Of a DNA stretch of 64,000 bases, positions 30,691 through 41,985 are shown one piece after another. The notes beneath the pieces were generated by a model. It had not been told where the DNA came from, did not search any database, and worked only from the letters and a program-made list of their open reading frames with translations. Positions within the stretch are counted from its first letter, which is position 1. Every line of letters begins with the position of its first letter. The DNA is from Homarus americanus (taxonomy: Eukaryota; Arthropoda; Malacostraca; Decapoda; Nephropidae), in the NCBI RefSeq assembly GCF_018991925.1, contig NW_024753848.1, positions 62,001 through 126,000 on the forward strand. Direction: 5' to 3'. Position numbers and translations under genes: made by a program.

Positions 30691-31510
30691 TGAGTGTACG
30701 TCTGTCCGTTTTTCCGTCCGTAGAGGGGAGGGAGGGGAGGAAGATTAGACTGTTAGGCTACCCCCCACCACCTCCCCTCACTTCTGCCTGAAGAAGGAAC
30801 ATGAGGAAACATATATAACCCCCCACATATCTCTACCCCTCATCCTCCTGTCTGTCCGTCTGTCTGTCTGTCCATGGCCACGTGAGGGAGAGTGGTTAGC
30901 GGCGTATCTGATCTGGACCAGTAAAGGACAGGTCAGGGGTGGCTAGGAGGGGGGATGAGAGGGAGGGGGATGAGGGGAGGGGGAAGGGAGGGGTCGTTAT
31001 TTTTATATACCATGGAAAAAATATGCTAATTTTCGCTCTGTTATAAATTGTGTGTCGGCATATTGGCTGAGAGAGAGAGAGAGAGAGAGAGTGTATGTGT
31101 GTAAAACAAAAATATACACAAACAGAGGCAGAAGGAAGCAAGCACACACACACCTTGTGTATAAATGTACGAAACCCAGTTTACTCCACCTGAAGCCAAT
31201 GGGAATCACAGCACTGGATAATAAAGCCACATTATAATTGGTCTTTCTGGTGACTTCAACCTAACCTAACCTAACCTGACCTAAACCCACCTGACCCAGG
31301 AAAACCAAAACAATCAGTTGTAACCTGTTTTAACTTAAACCTAACCTAACTAAACCGACTACTAAACTAACCAATGGGTAAGGTAAGTCAACCATCACAG
31401 CTGAGTAATCAAAAAAAATTCCATTTAAACTCCTGTTGGGCAGAAGGTAGGGGAGGGAAGGGGAGAGGGGAGGAAGGGGAGAGGGGAGGGAAGGGGTAGG
31501 AGGGGCGTCA
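30691..31510. other. Spacer with (CTGT)n, GA-rich blocks, (GA)n and short CCTAA
   Basis: CTGCCTGAAGAAGG at 30787 is the reverse complement of the motif at 20045 and 22641. (CTGT)n at 30850-30872, (GA)n at 31069-31091, CCTAACC at 31258-31285, GGGGAGAGGGGAGG at 31448-31500. Confidence 0.6.
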
Positions 31511-32180
31511 AATCAGGGGCCCCCACTAGTCCAAATGCCCCACGAGACATAATATGGTCTAAATGAGCGCTGACAGACAACCCCCAGCCGAAAAAAACGA
31601 CACGACGTAACTGAAAGAAAACGGGAATGGACGCAGGAAAGATTTGGATCGACGAGTTTTTGAGTCTTTTTTCGTTTGTCTTCGTGGTAGAGAGAAAAAA
31701 AGAAGAGAGAGAGAGAGAGAGAGAGAGAGACTAGGGTGAGGTTTATCCAGTGTGTCTTGTGATAGAAGGAATAATACACACAAACAAGCTCTGAGAAACA
31801 TGACAACTTGTTACACAATACACACACACACACGTCTTAAAGCTATATAACTGGGGACATACTGCCCTCCCTACCATATACCCTCCCTACCCTTATACCC
31901 TCCCTTTCTCTCTCCTTCCTTTCCTCCTCCCTCCCATGCCCCTAAATCTTCTCTCCATCATTTTCTCCTCCCTCATATCTCCCTATCTTCCTTCCTATCG
32001 CTCTCTCTCTCTTTCTCTCATACAGAAAAAAGGGAAGAGGAGGAAGAGGAAAAGAATCAAGACATGACGGAACAGAAACCTGAGAGAGAGAGAGAGAGAG
32101 CAACGGTAGCCAGTCAGCAGCGACACTGGCGGCGGCTAGTTTTACGACACCCAATAGACACACACACACACACACACACT
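31511..32180. other. Single-copy DNA with (GA)n and CT-rich tracts
   Basis: (GA)n at 31704-31730 and CT-rich 31860-32025. An ATG frame at 32064 runs into GA repeat. Nothing recognised. Confidence 0.5.
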
Positions 32181-32460
32181 GTTGGAGGGGAAGGAGGAGG
32201 GAGGGGAAGGGAGGAGGGAGGGAAGGAGGAGGAGGGGAAGGAGGAGGGAGGGGTAGGTGGAGGAGGGGTAGGTGGAGGGAGGGAAGGAGGAGGGAGGGAA
32301 GGAGGACAAGCGGTTCAACGGGCAGACGAAGGCATACAGAGAGGGAGGAGAGAAGGAGAGGAGTGGTGGAGAGGGGTGGAAGAGGAGAGGGGAGGGGAAA
32401 AGGAAGAGGGGAATAGGAAGGGAGATATGGGGAGGGAAGGAGGGAGAGGGGAGAGGTGAT
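32181..32460 (+). repeat. Purine minisatellite GGAAGGAGGAGGG
   Basis: GGAAGGAGGAGGG(A/T) units with one interruption at 32305-32340. Confidence 0.88.
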
Positions 32461-32527
32461 CAGGTGTACTAGCTCAGGTGCATCTCATTATAATCAAATA
32501 AATAACAATTAGCTTATATACAGGTTG

Positions 32528-32840
32528 CTATACAACAACAACCACACCACCACTATCACCACTCACCACCACACTATCACCAACCACCATCACCCCAACA
32601 CCACCACCACCACCAACACCACTACCACCACCACACTACCAACACCACTCATCACCATCACCACTACCACACCACACTACCACCATCACCACCACCACCA
32701 ACACTACCACCACTATCACCACCACACTATCACCACCACTCATCACCAACACTACCACTACCACCACCACCACCACCACCAACACCACTACACCACCACT
32801 ATCACCATCACTACCACCACCACCACCACAATCAGGAGGA
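32528..32840 (+). repeat. (ACC)n-derived minisatellite with CACCACTATCACC
   Basis: Irregular ACC/ATC/ACT trinucleotides; related in composition to the 13.4-14.3 kb array. Confidence 0.9.
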
Positions 32841-33039
32841 GGAGGGTTGAAGGATGGGGGTAGGGGAAGGAAGGAAAATTTGGGGAGGGGAGGAGGGTCA
32901 GGGAGGGGGAAGGACCTCACCACCAGCCAACCAGTATCCTACAAAGAGGAGAATTATGTCCTTATGGTAATGTCCTAGGCGGCGGAGTCCCCAACCGTCA
33001 CCCAGCCACCTGATTCAAATCTCTTTAAAGTAGAGCAAA

Positions 33040-33046
33040 AAGAGAG

Positions 33047-33117
<71 letters not shown>

Positions 33118-33536
33118 AGGGAGAGAGGGGAGGGGAGGAGGGGGAGGGAGAGGGGAGGGAGAGGAGAGGGGGAGGGAGGGGGGAGGGGAGAGGGGGGGAG
33201 GGGAGAGGGGAGGGAGAGAGGGGAGGGGAGAGAGGGGAGGGGAGAGAGAGAGGGGGGAGGAGAGAGAGGAGAGAGGGGGAGAGAGAGGGGGAGGGAGAGG
33301 GGGAGGAGAGGGGGAGGAGAGGGGGAGGGGAGAGGGGAGGGAGGGAGAGAGAGAGAGAGAGAGAGAGGGGGAGGGAGAGAAGGGGGGAGAGGGGGAGGGA
33401 GAGAGAGGGAGAGAGGGGGAGGGGGAGGGAGGGGAGGGAGAGAGAGCGGGAGGGAGAGAGAGAGAGCGGGAGGAGAGAGGGGAGGGAGAGGGGGAGGGGA
33501 GAGAGAGGGAGAGAGAGAGGGGGGAAGAGAGGGAAA
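33040..33536 (+). repeat. 0.5-kb (GA)n and GGGAGAG polypurine tract
   Basis: Pure (GA)n at 33048-33113, then GGGGAGGGAGAG units with no pyrimidine except two single C's to 33536. The minus-strand L/S/P frames are its translation. Confidence 0.95.
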
Positions 33537-33821
33537 GACTTGACCCCCACCTTCCTAAAATCACACACACACACACCTTTTACTCTCATCAAGCCAAGTA
33601 TACATACATACATACACGATAGCAAGAGGAGGAGGAGGAGGGGGGAAGACTGTACTGACACAACTTCCCCCTTCCTCTTCCCCCCCTCCTCAGCACATAT
33701 AAACACCACACCTGCATCCCACATGTGCCCCTCTGATCTACAGGTGTTTCGGTAGTGAAGATCGACCTAAGAACATCATATGTTAACACCACTATCCTAT
33801 CATCGTCATTATTTACTAGAT

Positions 33822-33855
<34 letters not shown>

Positions 33856-34343
33856 TATCTCTTCCTCTTGTCTCCCTTCCTCTGTCCTTTTGTCTACCCT
33901 TCCAACCTCCTACTATTCTTCCCTCCCCTCCCTCTATGCCCTCACCAACTCCCCTTTTCCCCTATACCTATTTATTCTTACCCTACTTTCCACTACCTCT
34001 CCCTCCCTTTTTCTTCCTCCTCCTCCTCCCTCTCCCTCCACTACCGTTCTACGCCCATTTGTACCTTCCTCCCTCCTCCTCCCTTCCTCCTCCCTTTCCT
34101 GTCACTGTTCCATACCTGTCTACCGCCCTATTATTTTATTACTCATGTCTACCTACCGTCTCTTCCACCTGGTCACCACTACCCCCCTTTCCATCATATT
34201 TCTCCCATGTGACCCTCCTGTTACTCTCTCTCTCTCCATCCCACACGCCCTCCCTCCCACACGCACGCCCCCGCGCCTACACGCCCTCCTCCAGTGTCAC
34301 CAAGTACCGGTGTAAATAATACTATAATGTTCATAGAGTCGAG
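33537..34343. other. Spacer with (CT)n and pyrimidine-rich DNA
   Basis: (CT)n at 33825-33852 and long C/T-rich DNA at 33853-34290. S/P/L frames of up to 179 codons follow from the composition. Confidence 0.55.

Positions 34344-34404
<61 letters not shown>
34344..34404. repeat. (CA)n microsatellite
   Basis: About thirty perfect CA units. Confidence 0.97.
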
Positions 34405-34406
<2 letters not shown>

Positions 34407-34504
34407 TCTCGATCTTTCGCGTGTACAAATACGAACACACTTAAGAAAACGTACAACGAATGACAAAGAAACACGTACACAAAAGTACACGTTTACTTGT
34501 ACAC

Positions 34505-34850
34505 AGACTACGTACTCAAACTCTCCTCCTCCTCCCTCCTCTCCTTCCCTCTATCTATCACCACTCCTACACCCCCCTCCCACCTTACCTGAGGCAGTAG
34601 CAGCTAAGTGTTCTCATCTCACCCGAGGAAGGTAACCCCCACCCACCCTCCCCCCACATCCACCCACCCGATACCTCACCCATATACCCCCCACCCCCCC
34701 CCCACCCACCCGTCGTCTTTCCTCCTCCTCCTTCTCTATTAGTCCCTCTCTCATCCGTTCCTTCCCTTCCACCCACCCCCTACCCTTCCACCCACCCCCC
34801 TCTCCCTTCCACCCACCCCTACCCCCTCCCATCCCTTGCTTCCCGTTTCC
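34505..34850. repeat. C/T-rich array (CCACCCACCC, CCTCCT)
   Basis: Includes CCCTTCCACCCACCCC units at 34765-34830. Confidence 0.8.
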
Positions 34851-35170
34851 TACAATGTCGTTTACCTTCCCTTCCTTTCGTCCTCAGTTCTTCCTCTTCC
34901 TCTCTATTCCATATCCGTTCCTACCCTCTGAATAATAACTAACGTAAAACAACAATAATAAAACTGAGAATAAAAAAAATAACAATAACACAATAACTAC
35001 TAATATTAATAATAACCAATAACAGTAATTCCTCTACTCTATGTTATGTGTTCATTAGATATAATTGAACATTGAACTTTTCTTCGACATCAAAGTTCAT
35101 TTCTCAACACTCAAGAGTCTTAACAAACTGATAAATAATGTAAAGTAAAATTAACTCAAATTTATCAGTG
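34851..35170. other. AT-rich single-copy DNA
   Basis: AATAACAATA-type low complexity and no gene. Confidence 0.6.
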
Positions 35171-35403
35171 CAGTTAACGGGGTAGGGGGAGGGGGGGTGA
35201 AGGAGTGGATGTGAGGGGGGAGGGGGGGGGAGGGGGGTGAGGGGAAAGGGGATTGATCAGCTGACAAAAGGTCTTCTCCTCATTGCCCGCCAAATCTCAG
35301 AGAGTGAAAGTTCCCGTTATGGTTAGGTTAGGTTGGGGTATGGTTGGGTTAGGTTGGGTTATGGTTAGGCTGGAGTACGGTTGGGTAATGGTTGGATATG
35401 GTT

Positions 35404-35439
<36 letters not shown>

Positions 35440-35440
35440 A
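35171..35440. repeat. G-rich block, diverged TTAGG/TTGGG tract, (CA)n
   Basis: GGGGGAGGGG at 35180-35250, GGTTAGGTTGGGTTATGG at 35322-35405, CA at 35408-35438. Confidence 0.85.
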
Positions 35441-35504
35441 AGACGTGAGAATAACTTAAGCTAAGAGTCACCATTCACTCTGCTTTCACCTAACAATAAA
35501 GACA

Positions 35505-35583
35505 GTCGTTCACACAGTCGTCCACAGTCACTTTCAGTCGTTCTCAGTCACTCTCAGTCGTTCTCAGTCACTCACAGTCGTGT
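35505..35583 (+). repeat. 20-bp repeat CAGTCGTTCTCAGTCACTCT
   Basis: Four units; CAGTCGTTC alternates with CAGTCAC(T). Confidence 0.85.
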
Positions 35584-36264
35584 CGAGTAACCGTTACCTC
35601 TCCAGCGACGCGAATTTAGTCAATAATATCAGTTTTGGACAACAGTTAAACGAGCGAGACGGCAAAGGGAAAAACCGTACACTATAAATCATGGCTAAAC
35701 GTACATATATATGTATGTATGTATGTGTGTGTGCGTGTGTGTGTGTGTAGGGAACTCAAATTGGTTAGCCCGCGCTGGTGTTTGAGCTCAAATCTCCCGC
35801 GCACCGATCAGCTGACCACAGTGAACACGCGCTCAGTACTGCGTCTTCCTCCCTACCTCCCTACCTCCTCTCCTACCTCTCCCTCCCAACCTCTCCCCAC
35901 TTACCTCACTACCTTCCTACCTCAATCAAATTATATTATACCAAGTTGAGGAATCTGATTTAGCGTTTGAAAGTCGAAAACTCTCTCTCTCGTCAGGTGA
36001 GGTAACTTCCGGGATGGTTCAATATCGAGTACTGTACATCCTGCGACAGTTAGCTCTATGAATGTTACTCCTAATTGACTCACTTTCAACGACACAGTAC
36101 TGACGCAGCTTCACACACACATAACAAACACCTAACTTAACCTTAGGCCTAAACCATTAGCCAGTTACCTGCCCAATAAACGCCACTACCACTTCTCCTC
36201 CCTCCTCCCCTCCAACACCACTCCTCCAACACTCCTCATCTACGGTAAAAACTATTGCACCAGA
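35584..36264. other. Single-copy DNA, short ATGT and CTACCTCC repeats
   Basis: ATAAATCATGGC at 35684-35695 looks like a start context but opens a frame that runs into the ATGT/TG repeat at 35700-35748. No gene called. Confidence 0.45.
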
Positions 36265-36468
36265 CCCCCATGACGTCATTCAGCACCCATGACGTCACTC
36301 ACCACCAATGACGTCACCACCACCAATGACGTCACCACCACCAATGACGTCATACACCACCCATGACGTCATCCACCACCAATGACGTCACCCACCACTC
36401 ATGACGTCATACACCGCCCATGACGTCATTCAGCATCTATGACGTCACTCGGCACCCATGACGTCATA
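36265..36468 (+). repeat. CRE minisatellite B: 18-19-bp units
   Basis: Eleven perfect TGACGTCA palindromes start at 36271, 36290, 36309, 36327, 36345, 36364, 36383, 36402, 36421, 36440 and 36459. The spacer is (T/C)(A/C)(A/C)(C/G)CACC(A/C)A and is unrelated to that of minisatellite A. Confidence 0.93.
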
Positions 36469-37040
36469 CACCGTCCTATCTACCAGTTATATGCCTCTCT
36501 TCACTCCCGGTCAGCACGGAGGAGAGGGAAAGACGGAGGAAGAGAAAGAGAAAAAGGAGGGAAAGAAAGAGGGAAATAAGAGAAAAAGAAGGAGGAAGAG
36601 GTGTCCTAGTGTCAAAAACCTTCTCATAATTACTATCTCTCTCTCTCTCTCGCTGTCTCTCACTCTTCCTGTTGTCTCTCTCTCAAGCTGTTCTCTGCTG
36701 TCTCTCTCTCTTCGCTGTCTCTCCTCAAGCTGTCTCTCTCTCTCTCCTTGCTGTCTCTTCAAGCTGTCTCTCCTTGCTCTCTGCTGTCTCTCTCCTCGCT
36801 TCCTCTCTCTCTCAAGCTGCTCTCTCTCAAGCTGTATACCCTCACCTTTTTCCTGTTCTGTGGGGAAGCATTTGTTTTTTTTTTTTCATTTTCTACCTAC
36901 CTTTCCTTCCTTCCTTCCTCCCATCTTTATTCACCTCCCCTTTTTTTCTCCTCCCTTTCTTTCCTCCTCCTACCTCAGTCATCTTCCCTCCTTCCTCCCA
37001 TTTTACCCTCCTCCCTCCCTCCTTCCTTCCCTTCCTCGTC
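36469..37040. repeat. GA-rich block, GCTGTCTCTCTC minisatellite, CT-rich block
   Basis: A/G-rich 36515-36605. Units of (TCAA)GCTGTCTCTCTC at 36640-36835. CT-rich 36890-37035. L/S-rich frames are repeat translation. Confidence 0.85.
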
Positions 37041-37494
37041 AAAAATTAAATAAAAGTAATTTCCATACGTCAACTGACTCAGGTGTTTGACGACTAATTG
37101 GCACACCTGAGAGCTAATCTGTCATCATTTGACCTTAATGCCGCTATTCATAAGGTCCATATTTCTACACCTTCTCAAGACCTCCCCCACCTCTAAAACG
37201 TACATGTCTCCATCTAAATACGTACACATACAACTACAATGTACACATATCATGTATTGGTATTTCTTGACATACATGCACACTTATTTATACACGTACA
37301 CTGTATACACACACACATTATATATACATACAGAGACAGACAGACAGACAGACAGACATACACAGGAGGAGGAGGAGGAGGAGGGAGAGGAGGAGGAAGC
37401 CTGAACCAGTTACTCCCAGGATGAACAACACAACACGACGCGGGTTGGTGACTGTCTGTAGGAAGTTACATGATAAGGCTAGATTTTCCTTCAT
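37041..37494. other. Spacer with (GACA)n and (GGA)n
   Basis: (GACA)n at 37332-37358 and (GGA)n at 37366-37398. No gene seen. Confidence 0.5.
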
Positions 37495-37925
37495 GGTTAG
37501 GTTAGTTGGGTTATTTCAGGTCAACTTAAACCCAACCCAATCACGCCCAAACCCAACCCAACCCAACCTAACCCCACCTAACCACAGCCAACCCAACCTA
37601 ACCCCACCTAACCTAACCAATCCTAACCCAAACCCAACCCCACCTAACCACAGCCAACCTAACCTAACCCCACCTAACCACAGCCAACCTAACCTAACCC
37701 CACCTAACCTAACCTAACCTAACCTAACCCAAAACCCAACTCAACCTAACCCCACCCAACCACAGCCATCTAACCCAACCCCACCTAACCACAGCCAACC
37801 TAACTCCAACCCCCACCTAACCTAACCCAACCTAACCCAAATCCAACCCAACCCCACCTAACCACAGCCAACCTAACCTAACCCCACCTAACCACAGCCA
37901 CCTAACCTAACCCCACCTCGTAATG
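37495..37925 (-). repeat. Higher-order array on CCTAA: ACCCCACCTAACCACAGCCA
   Basis: CCTAACCTAACCCCACCTAACCACAGCCA recurs at least six times with 30-40-bp spacing, embedded in CCTAA/CCCAA pentamers. A telomere-like pentamer has acquired a longer unit with an ACAGCC marker. Confidence 0.9.
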
Positions 37926-37979
37926 TAGTCAACCATCCTATTGAAAACAGTGACGCGGGTTGGTTGCAAGTGTGGTCTC

Positions 37980-38570
37980 ATCAGCTGTTCCGCCAATCAG
38001 CTGACGGCGTGGGAGAGGAGGAGAGGGGGAAGGAGGGGAGGGGAAGGAGGGGGAGAGGGGAAGGAGGGGAGAGGGGAAGGAGGGGAGGAAGGAAGGGAGG
38101 AAGGAGGGGGAAGGAGGGAAGGAGGGGGAAGGAGGGGAGAGGGGAAGGAGAGGGGGGGAAGGAGGGGAGAGGGGGAAGGAGGGGAGGGAAGGAGGGGAGG
38201 GGGGGGAAGGAGGAGGGGGAAGGAGGGGAGAGGGAGGGGAGAAGGAGGGAGAGGTAGGAGGGATATCAGCTGATCGTGGCTTCTTAATTAAATTTTACTT
38301 GTTTTTATTTTTCATTCATTCGTCTTGTGATTAGCGTTCATACTACTACTACTACTACTACTACTATTATTACGACTACTACTAATAATAATCATAACAG
38401 CCAAACAACAGCTGGCCACTTCACCGCCAAACTACAAGACTCAGACAGGTGGTGTGGACCAGCTGGTAGAGGGTGCAGTGTGCCTCAGCTGGTGCTAATA
38501 TAAAAGCTATTACCTAAGCCAGCTGGTTCTGCTCAGGTGGACAAAAGTGATAATGTAACTCAGCTGGTGT
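37980..38570. promoter_or_regulatory. CAGCTG E-box cluster with TATAAAAG, split by a GA-rich array
   Basis: CAGCTG occurs at 37982, 37998, 38267, 38409, 38460, 38486, 38520 and 38561, and CAGGTG at 38446 and 38534. TATAAAAG lies at 38499-38506 inside the densest part, and CCAAT at 37993. A GGGAAGGAGGGGAG polypurine array occupies 38010-38258 and (TAC)n 38344-38372. CAGCTG is a bHLH target. Promoter or enhancer function is inference; no transcript start or ORF was anchored downstream. Confidence 0.35.
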
Positions 38571-38591
38571 CGATTCCACTGCGCACCGCAC

Positions 38592-38633
<42 letters not shown>

Positions 38634-39599
38634 GCGGTCGTTAATATTCATCCCCCTAAACGCGCGAAAATATCAACCATCGCCAAATATATAAAAGCAT
38701 CGCTAAACACCATTAATGTACTATACCAGCCAGCCACCTTATCCACGGCTAGACATATAGATTCCAATCTGTCTAGTGGATCCCTTTTTTTAACCCTACA
38801 TACTCAGAAATCCCCTCCCCAGAAGAATAAAAAAAAGAGGTTTCAATCCTATTTAAGGGATTTAGTATTCCTCCTGGCCCCAGTGATGTAAAAATCGCAG
38901 AAAATTCGGGTGACGATAAAAAGCGCAGGAACATCGTCTTGGTTAGAGCGGGACGTGGAGGGGGGGGAGACGCGGAGGGGAAGACGCTACCCTCCCCATC
39001 TCACATATACAACCCCCCATCACGAATCTCCTATTCCCTTCTCGCTCAAAAGATTTTTCAAAAGAGCATCAGTCATTTATTTAATTTTTTTTATCTCCGA
39101 GAAAGAAAAAAAAACTAAAAACTATTCTACATAACCCGGACATAAACAGAAAACTAATCAACGCAACCCGACAACAAACGAGACGATTATTTTTAGAGCT
39201 ACAGAATTAAAACATCAATTACTGTACTTACACGCGACTTGTATATTAAAACAAACTCTGAGAGGAATAATAAAAGATATATTTATATTTATTTAGTCCA
39301 TGTGACAAGTATATTAAGATAGATGACTGTTACGACAACTTGAGAATACAAATAAGACGAATTTGTGTGTGTGTGTGTGTGTGTTTTAACAATAGTAATA
39401 ACTGATGACTCAAGTGATGACTAAGTTAAACAAAAGAGATTCGAATATACTAATTGTGTATAACGGAGTATAACTGACTGTATACAATCTTTAACAGGGT
39501 ATAAATGACTGTATATTGATGGGATGAATTAAGCTCAGTTTACAGTTGACTGGTTATAATGTTAAGTTTATTATGTGGATGACTGTATTGCTGATTATG
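38571..39599. other. (CA)n then AT-rich single-copy DNA
   Basis: (CA)n at 38593-38629. A plus frame at 38631-38891 (86 codons, hydrophilic) has no ATG start or motif. Near 39468 and 39502, GTATAA(C/A)TGACTGTATA is duplicated. (GT)n at 39365-39383. No gene called. Confidence 0.5.
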
Positions 39600-40270
39600 G
39601 AAGCGTCTTCTTTTCTCTCTCTCTCCTCTCTCTCTCTCTCTAATTCAGAAGCTATAAAATGTGAGACCCTAACCTAAACCTAAACCTAACCTAAACCAAA
39701 CCTAACCTCCTATACTTATTCATACACACGGGGTTAATGTCAACAAACTGCTGCGTCACAATCACCCAGCACACACCTGGACGAGCTGGGATAAACCTTC
39801 AGAAACTACCTCGTAAGCACCCCCCCCTCCTCTCTCTACATCCCCCCTCCCTCCTTTTAACCCCTCCCTCCCTCCCACCTCCCTACATCCCTCCCCTCTC
39901 TACCCCCTCCTTCTCTCCCTCCCTCCCCCATGTGAAGAGAAATCAGATTACATTCTCTAGATGAAATTACCATTCATTCCCCCGGCTTGCTTATGATTCA
40001 GGGAGGGAGGGAGGGAGAAGGACAGAGAAGGAGGGAGGGAGGGAAGGGAGGAAAGGAGGAGGGAGGGAGAGAACAGAGAAGGGAGAGGGAGGAGTGCTTC
40101 ATTAGGATCGTCCTCTTGTTGTTTTGGTCGTATGTGAAGGGAGGGGGAGAGGAGAGGGGAGAGGGAGAGGAAGGGAAGGTGAGGACGGATGGAAGGGAAG
40201 GGGAGAGGTGGGAGAGGGATGGCGGCGCTGGACTCACTATATTCTATTACGAGTAAGAGGATTGGTGAGG
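39600..40270. repeat. CT-rich, short CCTAA, C/T-rich and purine arrays
   Basis: (CT)n at 39610-39642, CCTAAACC at 39668-39708, CTCCCTCC at 39820-39930, GGGAGGGA purines at 40000-40100 and 40138-40215. Confidence 0.8.
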
Positions 40271-40279
40271 CTAGAACGG

Positions 40280-40672
40280 CCACTACTACCCATGTTCAGT
40301 GGTGTGTGACTACCGCGCTAATTCCTGCTTGTATTCAGTGGTGTGAAGATCAGTCCCTATATAGTGATGATATTCAGTGGCTTGAGGATCATGATTAAAG
40401 CCACGTCAATAATTTCAGTGGTATAGAGACCCAACAGTGTCCACTAGAATAATATTCAGTGGTATAGAGACCCAGAGAGACCTTCAGTGGCATAGGGATC
40501 CATCACCGACCCTTAAGAGTAATATTCAGTGGTATAGAGACCTAACATCGTTCCCTAGAGTAATATTCAGTTGTACACAGACCCAACACCGACCACTAAA
40601 GTAATATTCAGTTGTACACAGACCCAACACCGACCACTAGAGTAATATTCAGTGGTATAGAGACCCAGCATC
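40280..40672 (+). repeat. Decayed ~30-60-bp repeat with AATATTCAGTGGTATAGAGA
   Basis: (A)TTCAGT(G/T)G occurs eleven times from 40291 to 40651. The best units read AATATTCAGTGGTATAGAGA then CCCAACACCGACCACTAGAGT with ~49-bp spacing. 5' units are most diverged. Confidence 0.8.
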
Positions 40673-41580
40673 TAGCTCCTATATGACTGTGAGAAAACTG
40701 AAGTGAGATTACCACGGTCAAGCCAAACCAACACACCCACGGTCACTCACCTACCTTCCTCGCCCCAGCTTAAGCCTCCTAAAGCTTAATCTCCGGCGTT
40801 AAGCTTCCCACCACCACACCCAGGCTTGTTCAGCTGTGTTAGGATGGGGTTTTTCCTTCGATTTAGCTGCTGTGCGAGTTTGCCTTTCCCCCAAGGTAGA
40901 CTTTCCCAACTAAGTTTTCCCCAAAGTAGACTTTCCCAACTAAGCTGGCTCAACCCCTAAGCTCTCCGGGATTAGTGGAACTTTTGGTAGAGATGTGGGA
41001 GTCAAGCTGGTCACCTGGGGGAGGGGGAGAGGGAGAGTTGGAGGAGGAGGTGAAGAAGAAGTAGGGAGGAGGAAGGAGATGGGAAGGGGAGGAGATAGAA
41101 AGAGGAAGAGATGGAAGAGGAGGGAAGTGAAGGGAAGAGGGAGGAAGTGAAGGGAAAAGGAGGACGGAATTGGAGGGATGATTCACTAATTCAACCCAGG
41201 TGTTGCCATTCACTTGACACACCTGTGATGATACCTCTCCCACCACACACACACACACCCTTAACAACCTGGATATATAAGAGGGGAGAGAAAAGACGGA
41301 GGGAAGTGAAGGAAGGAGAAATGAGGAGAGGAGAAGGAAGGAAGGAAGAGTGAGAAGATGTGAGGAAAGGGAGAAAGAGATAAGAAAAGAGGGAATGAGG
41401 ATGGAAGGGGAGAAGACGATGAGAAAGGAGAGAGGAGGGGAGGAAAGAGGAGAGGGAGACAAGGGTAGAGGGGGAATAATGAGGTGGAAAGGGAGGAGAA
41501 AGAGCAAAGGGGAAGAAGGGGGAGATGAGGGAGAGAGAGGCATTCTGCTTACCTTTTGCACACCTAATTTGTCATAGCAA
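40673..41580. other. Single-copy DNA then purine-rich arrays
   Basis: CCAAGGTAGACTTTCCCAACTAAG is duplicated near 40891/40922 (31-bp unit, two copies). GAGGAGG-rich DNA at 41018-41165 and 41280-41540. TATATAAG at 41271 is TATA-like only. Confidence 0.5.
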
Positions 41581-41582
41581 TT

Positions 41583-41620
<38 letters not shown>

Positions 41621-41628
41621 GCAAGGTA

Positions 41629-41665
<37 letters not shown>

Positions 41666-41942
41666 TCACCGTCAGCAGGTAACTCTCTCTCTCTCCACAC
41701 ACCTGTATCACCTCCACCTGTTCAACTCACCTGTAAAGAAAAACAAAAACAATTAATATCCCACATAATTAATTTCAACACCTGCTAAATAAACGTATGA
41801 AAATGGAAGGAGGAAAAGAAGAAGGAAGGAAGAAGGAAGGAAGGAAGAAGGAAGGAAGGAAGAGGAAGGAAGGAGGGAAGATTACCACTCAGAGGATGAA
41901 TCGTAAATAGTAGAGGGTGAATGAAGGAAGGTGAGGAAGGGG

Positions 41943-41976
<34 letters not shown>

Positions 41977-41985
41977 AACGCTGCC
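41581..41985. repeat. (CT)n tracts with CACC(A/G)TCAGCA(A)GGTA repeats, (GGAA)n
   Basis: Two CT runs (41585-41613 and 41633-41660), each followed by CACC(A/G)TCAGCA(A)GGTA(T/A)CT, plus a third CT run to 41693. GGAAGGAAGAA at 41805-41878 and (CT)n at 41948-41972. Confidence 0.85.

Noticed and set aside
36458..37090. L/S-rich membrane-protein-like frame of 210 codons
   Set aside because: Comes from GCTGTCTCTCTC and CT-rich arrays; overlapping frames are equally open.
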